The notes under the pieces: generated by a model
Databases searched by the model: none
Told to the model about the DNA's origin: nothing
The model's input: the letters and a program-made list of their open reading frames with translations, nothing else
Made by a program: the position numbers and the translations under genes
Part shown: positions 61,693-64,000 of the stretch, piece after piece
How the letters are laid out: every line of letters begins with the position of its first letter
How positions within the stretch are numbered: the stretch's first letter is position 1
NCBI RefSeq assembly: GCF_037996765.1
Contig: NZ_JBBNAD010000004.1
Location: forward strand, 248,001-312,000
Reading direction: 5' to 3'
Origin: Bdellovibrio sp. GT3
GTDB taxonomy: Bacteria; Bdellovibrionota; Bdellovibrionia; Bdellovibrionales; Bdellovibrionaceae
Length of the DNA stretch: 64,000 nt

Positions 61693-62976
61693 ATGAGCTC
61701 GACCAACGACTTTATCCAGCAAGAGAAAACAACCTTCAGCCGTGATCAGTGGATCGTTATTGGTTTGCTGGCCTTCCTGCAGTTCACCATTATTCTGGAT
61801 TTTATGATTTTGTCGCCACTGGGTGCGATTCTGATGCCGGCGATGCAGATTTCTCCGTCGCAGTTCGGGATGGTGGTATCGGGCTATGCCGTCAGTGCTG
61901 CGATCTCAGGTTTTCTGACCGCGGGCTTTGCCGACAAGTTTGATCGTAAGAAGTTATTGATGTTTTTTTACGCCGGATTCATTTTGGGAACTTTGTTTTG
62001 TGCCTTGGCTCCGAACTTCCACATGCTTCTGGCAGCAAGGATCGTCACCGGTCTTTTTGGTGGAGTGATTGGTTCCATCGTGTTTGCCATTATGACGGAC
62101 CTTTTTCCGCTGCAACAGCGTGGTCGCGTGATGGGGATTTTGCAAACAGCATTCGCGGCAAGCCAGGTCATGGGACTTCCATTGGGGTTATGGCTTTCCA
62201 GTAAATGGGGCTGGCATTCGCCGTTCCTGATGATTGTGGCAGTCAGTACCGCCGTGGGATTTATCATCTGGGCAAAGTTACCTTCAATAACTGCTCACTT
62301 GGCTTTGCGTACAGAAAAGAAAGCTTTGACTCACCTGGTGCATACGGTGGCGACTCCCAAATACGCATTTGCGTTCGTGCTGACTGGAATTCTTTCTATG
62401 GGTGGCTACATGATCATGCCATTTGCGAGCGCTTATACGGTTCATAATCTTGGTATCGACCTGGACAGTCTGCCTTTGCTTTATATGGTCACAGGTTGTG
62501 TATCGATTGTGGTAGGGCCGTTGGTGGGAAGAATCAGTGATGCCATCGGTGGCTATCCGACATTTATTTTTGGCAGCATTGTGACTGCAGTGATGACTGT
62601 GATCTATACCAATCTTGGACCAACTTCATTGGGAATGCTGATGTTTGTGAATTCCTGCATGTTCGTGGGGATCTTCTCGCGCATGATTCCGTCACAGGCG
62701 TTGATGTCGGGAATTCCGGCTCCGGCAAGTCGTGGGGCGTTTATGTCTATCAATGCGTCCTTGCAACAGTTGGCGGGTGGTTTGGGTTCCATTTCCGCTG
62801 GGATGATTGTTTCCGAGGGAGCGGGCGGCAAAATTCAGCACTTCGAATATGTCGGCTATTTGATGGTGGTCTTCACAGCAATAACTGTGGTGATGATGTA
62901 CTTCGTAAATCGCGATGTGATGGGTTCGCGTGGTTCCAAAAAAGTGGGCCCGGCAGAGCCATCATTGGGTCACTAG
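61693..62976 (+). CDS. MFS transporter, DHA1/arabinose-efflux type
   Basis: 427 residues with 12 predicted membrane helices. Helix 1 reads WIVIGLLAFLQFTIILDFMILSPLG, followed by ISPSQFGMVVSGYAVSAAISGFLTAGFADKFDRKK (motif A between helices 2 and 3) and GLFGGVIGSIVFAIMTDLFPLQQRGRVMG (motif around helices 4-5). These point to drug/proton antiporter DHA1-type permeases related to arabinose efflux proteins. AAAGG lies before the ATG at 61693. The gene is under a promoter with two operators, suggesting induction by a compound it exports. The DUF2239-like gene follows 9 bp later. Confidence 0.85.
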   Translation: MSSTNDFIQQEKTTFSRDQWIVIGLLAFLQFTIILDFMILSPLGAILMPAMQISPSQFGMVVSGYAVSAAISGFLTAGFADKFDRKKLLMFFYAGFILGTLFCALAPNFHMLLAARIVTGLFGGVIGSIVFAIMTDLFPLQQRGRVMGILQTAFAASQVMGLPLGLWLSSKWGWHSPFLMIVAVSTAVGFIIWAKLPSITAHLALRTEKKALTHLVHTVATPKYAFAFVLTGILSMGGYMIMPFASAYTVHNLGIDLDSLPLLYMVTGCVSIVVGPLVGRISDAIGGYPTFIFGSIVTAVMTVIYTNLGPTSLGMLMFVNSCMFVGIFSRMIPSQALMSGIPAPASRGAFMSINASLQQLAGGLGSISAGMIVSEGAGGKIQHFEYVGYLMVVFTAITVVMMYFVNRDVMGSRGSKKVGPAEPSLGH

Positions 62977-62985
62977 GGGGAATTT

Positions 62986-63573
62986 ATGTCTCATAATTTG
63001 GATCGCACTTGTACTGCATTTGCCGGCCATAAAGAGATTGCCTCTGGTGATGTCGTAGAGGTGGCCACGAAAGTTAAAAAGTACCTCAAAGACAACGCCA
63101 AAGAAAACGTGCTGATCTTTGATGATGTCACAAGCGCGCTGGTGGAGCTGGATTTGCGTGGTACGGTTGAGTCAGTTTCTCGCCGCTATGAAACTCTGGT
63201 CGCCGAAGCTGAAGAAAAAAAGTGCGGCCCCGGTCGTCCTAAGTTGGGCGTTGTCTCTAAAGAGGTGACTTTGCTTCCACAACATTGGGAGTGGCTGGCA
63301 TTGCAGCCGGGTGGGGCCTCTGTGACTTTGCGCAAATTGATTGAAGAAGCCAAAAAGAAAAACTTCGCCAAAGATCAAATTCGCCAGGCGCAGGATGCGG
63401 TTTATAAATTCATGCACGCTGTCGCCGGGGATCTGCCGAATTACGAAGAAGCCCTGCGCGCGATGTATGCCTACGACACCAAGAAATTCAAAAAAATGAT
63501 CGCTGATTGGCCGAAAGATATTCAAGAGCATACTTTGCGGGTCGGTCGCGAAGCACTGGCTAATGTAAAATAG
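62986..63573 (+). CDS. DUF2239-family protein
   Basis: 195 residues matching the DUF2239 pattern: CTAFAGHKEIASGDVVEVATKVKKYL, VLIFDDVTSALVELDLRGT, GRPKLGVVSKEVTLLPQHWEWLALQPGGASVTLRKLIEEA, and a C-terminal DLPNYEEALRAMYAYDTKKFKKMIADWPKDIQEH. The GRPKLGVVSKEVTLLP segment resembles the basic arm and strand of ribbon-helix-helix-like proteins, so DNA binding is conceivable but unproven. It is cotranscribed with the MFS gene and might be its autoregulator acting on the ACCCGGGT sites (inference). Confidence 0.8.
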   Translation: MSHNLDRTCTAFAGHKEIASGDVVEVATKVKKYLKDNAKENVLIFDDVTSALVELDLRGTVESVSRRYETLVAEAEEKKCGPGRPKLGVVSKEVTLLPQHWEWLALQPGGASVTLRKLIEEAKKKNFAKDQIRQAQDAVYKFMHAVAGDLPNYEEALRAMYAYDTKKFKKMIADWPKDIQEHTLRVGREALANVK

Positions 63574-63589
63574 AAAGCGCTTCCGCAAG

Positions 63590-63670
63590 GGCCCGTGGAC
63601 TCAATACCGTGGGATTTTAAGTCCCGTCCTTGGGCCTAGGGCCAGCAATAGCTGGTTAAGGTCGGTGCTT
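63590..63670 (+). other. GC-rich structured stretch after the DUF2239 gene
   Basis: Contains pairing segments GGGCCC...TTGGGCC, GGGA-TTTTAAG-TCCC and CCAGC-AATA-GCTGG. It could be the 3' UTR of the operon. One hairpin superficially resembles a tRNA anticodon arm, but no complete tRNA can be folded. Confidence 0.35.
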
Positions 63671-63702
63671 AATAAACTTTAAAATCGGCCGATAAGAACA
63701 CT

Positions 63703-63796
63703 GGGTGGTATTCATTCGGACCTCCTTCAGAATTCCGGAAGTGAGTCCGTCCTAAAGGTGACCTTGCGAAAGCAGAGTCACCTTTTTCATTTTTTA
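63703..63796 (+). ncRNA. Candidate small RNA with anti-Shine-Dalgarno motif
   Basis: A sigma-28-like -10 box GCCGATAA (63688-63695) is preceded by a TAATAAAC-like -35 at about 10 nt. The predicted RNA has a hairpin (63717-63749) whose 5' arm contains ACCTCCTT (63720-63727), identical to the end of 16S rRNA that pairs with ribosome-binding sites. It ends in a strong terminator (63754-63790). No ORF is evident. It could instead be only the terminator of the MFS operon. Confidence 0.4.
63754..63796 (+). terminator. Terminator with GAAA-capped extended stem
   Basis: AAAGGTGAC / GTCACCTTT with an inner TTGC-GAAA-GCAG, followed by TT, C, A and TTTTTT. Confidence 0.85.
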
Positions 63797-63807
63797 GGCC
63801 CAATTAT

Positions 63808-64000
63808 TTATTGAAAAGATAAAGGCACACTTACACTTAAAGTCATGAGATTGTGCGCGAAGGTATAGTTCGTGAAGTTTTCGGGGGCGTTTTCGATTTC
63901 ATCGCCCTTAATCCCCATCGTATCAAAATTGACGTAAACGGATTTATGGACCAAATAGCCAAAACCAATTTTTGTGCCGGAGCAGATACGGCCTTCGCCC
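63808..64000 (-). CDS. C-terminal end of a probable outer-membrane beta-barrel protein (partial)
   Basis: The minus strand is open from the window edge to a TAA at 63808-63810. The 64 visible residues are strand-rich (KIGFGYLVHKSVYVNFD, FAHNLMTLSVSVPLSF) and end SFQ. Alternating hydrophobic residues in the last strand fit the closing strand of an outer-membrane barrel, although the final residue is Gln instead of the common Phe. The rest of the gene is outside the window. Confidence 0.55.
   Translation of the reverse strand, partial: GEGRICSGTKIGFGYLVHKSVYVNFDTMGIKGDEIENAPENFTNYTFAHNLMTLSVSVPLSFQ

Noticed and set aside
63590-63670. tRNA-Leu-like hairpin (CTTAAAA loop) on the minus strand
   Set aside because: The anticodon-like arm is present, but D-arm, T-loop and acceptor stem cannot be completed.

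Overview
The window looks like chromosome of a predatory deltaproteobacterium of the Bdellovibrio bacteriovorus type. No database search was possible; this rests on gene content: many secreted wall enzymes (two lytic transglycosylases, two L,D-transpeptidases, a papain-like candidate), MipA/OmpV, many small secreted proteins without recognised family, a class II (B12) ribonucleotide reductase, and an intergenic c-di-GMP-I riboswitch RNA with its own terminator, as in the abundant attack-phase merRNA reported for B. bacteriovorus. Coding density is high, and no insertion sequence, prophage, CRISPR array, rRNA or tRNA was recognised.

Layout. 1-8.6 kb: cut-off FecR-like gene, greB, YheT-type hydrolase, a divergent glycosyltransferase/Agl23-like pair, then SLT and MltD transglycosylases. 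8.6-9.4 kb has no large gene; it holds a minus-strand c-di-GMP riboswitch transcript with small ORFs before and after the aptamer. 9.4-10.4 kb: three small six-cysteine secreted paralogues. 10.5-19.4 kb: Mrp-type ATPase without its CxxC, a J-like membrane protein, di-haem cytochrome, glyS, a pair of proline-rich secreted proteins, ppdK. 19.4-32.2 kb: solute-binding protein, MipA, a metalloprotease lipoprotein, smc, LysR, an exported nucleotidyltransferase-fold protein, a beta-barrel protein, and a nitroreductase/Rrf2 divergent pair with an operator-like repeat.

32.5-37.5 kb is the most system-like locus: an operon of a MotB-like protein (transmembrane Asp, very long Gly/Gln heptad coiled coil, OmpA-like end), a TolQ/MotA-like channel subunit, and an FHA/coiled-coil membrane protein. 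It resembles a proton-driven stator or rotary motor with a phosphopeptide-reading partner. Next come a frameshifted chemoreceptor, ftsY, the wall-enzyme cluster (40.9-46.3 kb), and zapA / 5-FTHF cyclo-ligase / rny / tyrS / ferredoxin. The rny product keeps the RNase Y architecture but has lost most HD active-site residues. The ferredoxin has a Gln/Asn-rich tail. 51.6-60.2 kb: hydrolase, receiver-TPR protein with Glu in place of the phospho-Asp, A-type Fe-S carrier, cysteine desulfurase, a Gly/Asn-rich signalling protein, nrdJ. 60.2-64 kb: a long inverted-repeat element, a four-S1-domain protein, an MFS pump with two ACCCGGGT operators, a DUF2239-type gene, a candidate small RNA with an anti-Shine-Dalgarno motif, and the end of an outer-membrane protein gene.

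A recurring feature is that genes starting a transcription unit often lack a Shine-Dalgarno site and instead have a -10-like hexamer ending 6-8 nt before the ATG. This suggests that leaderless mRNAs are common here, including at two tightly packed divergent gene pairs.
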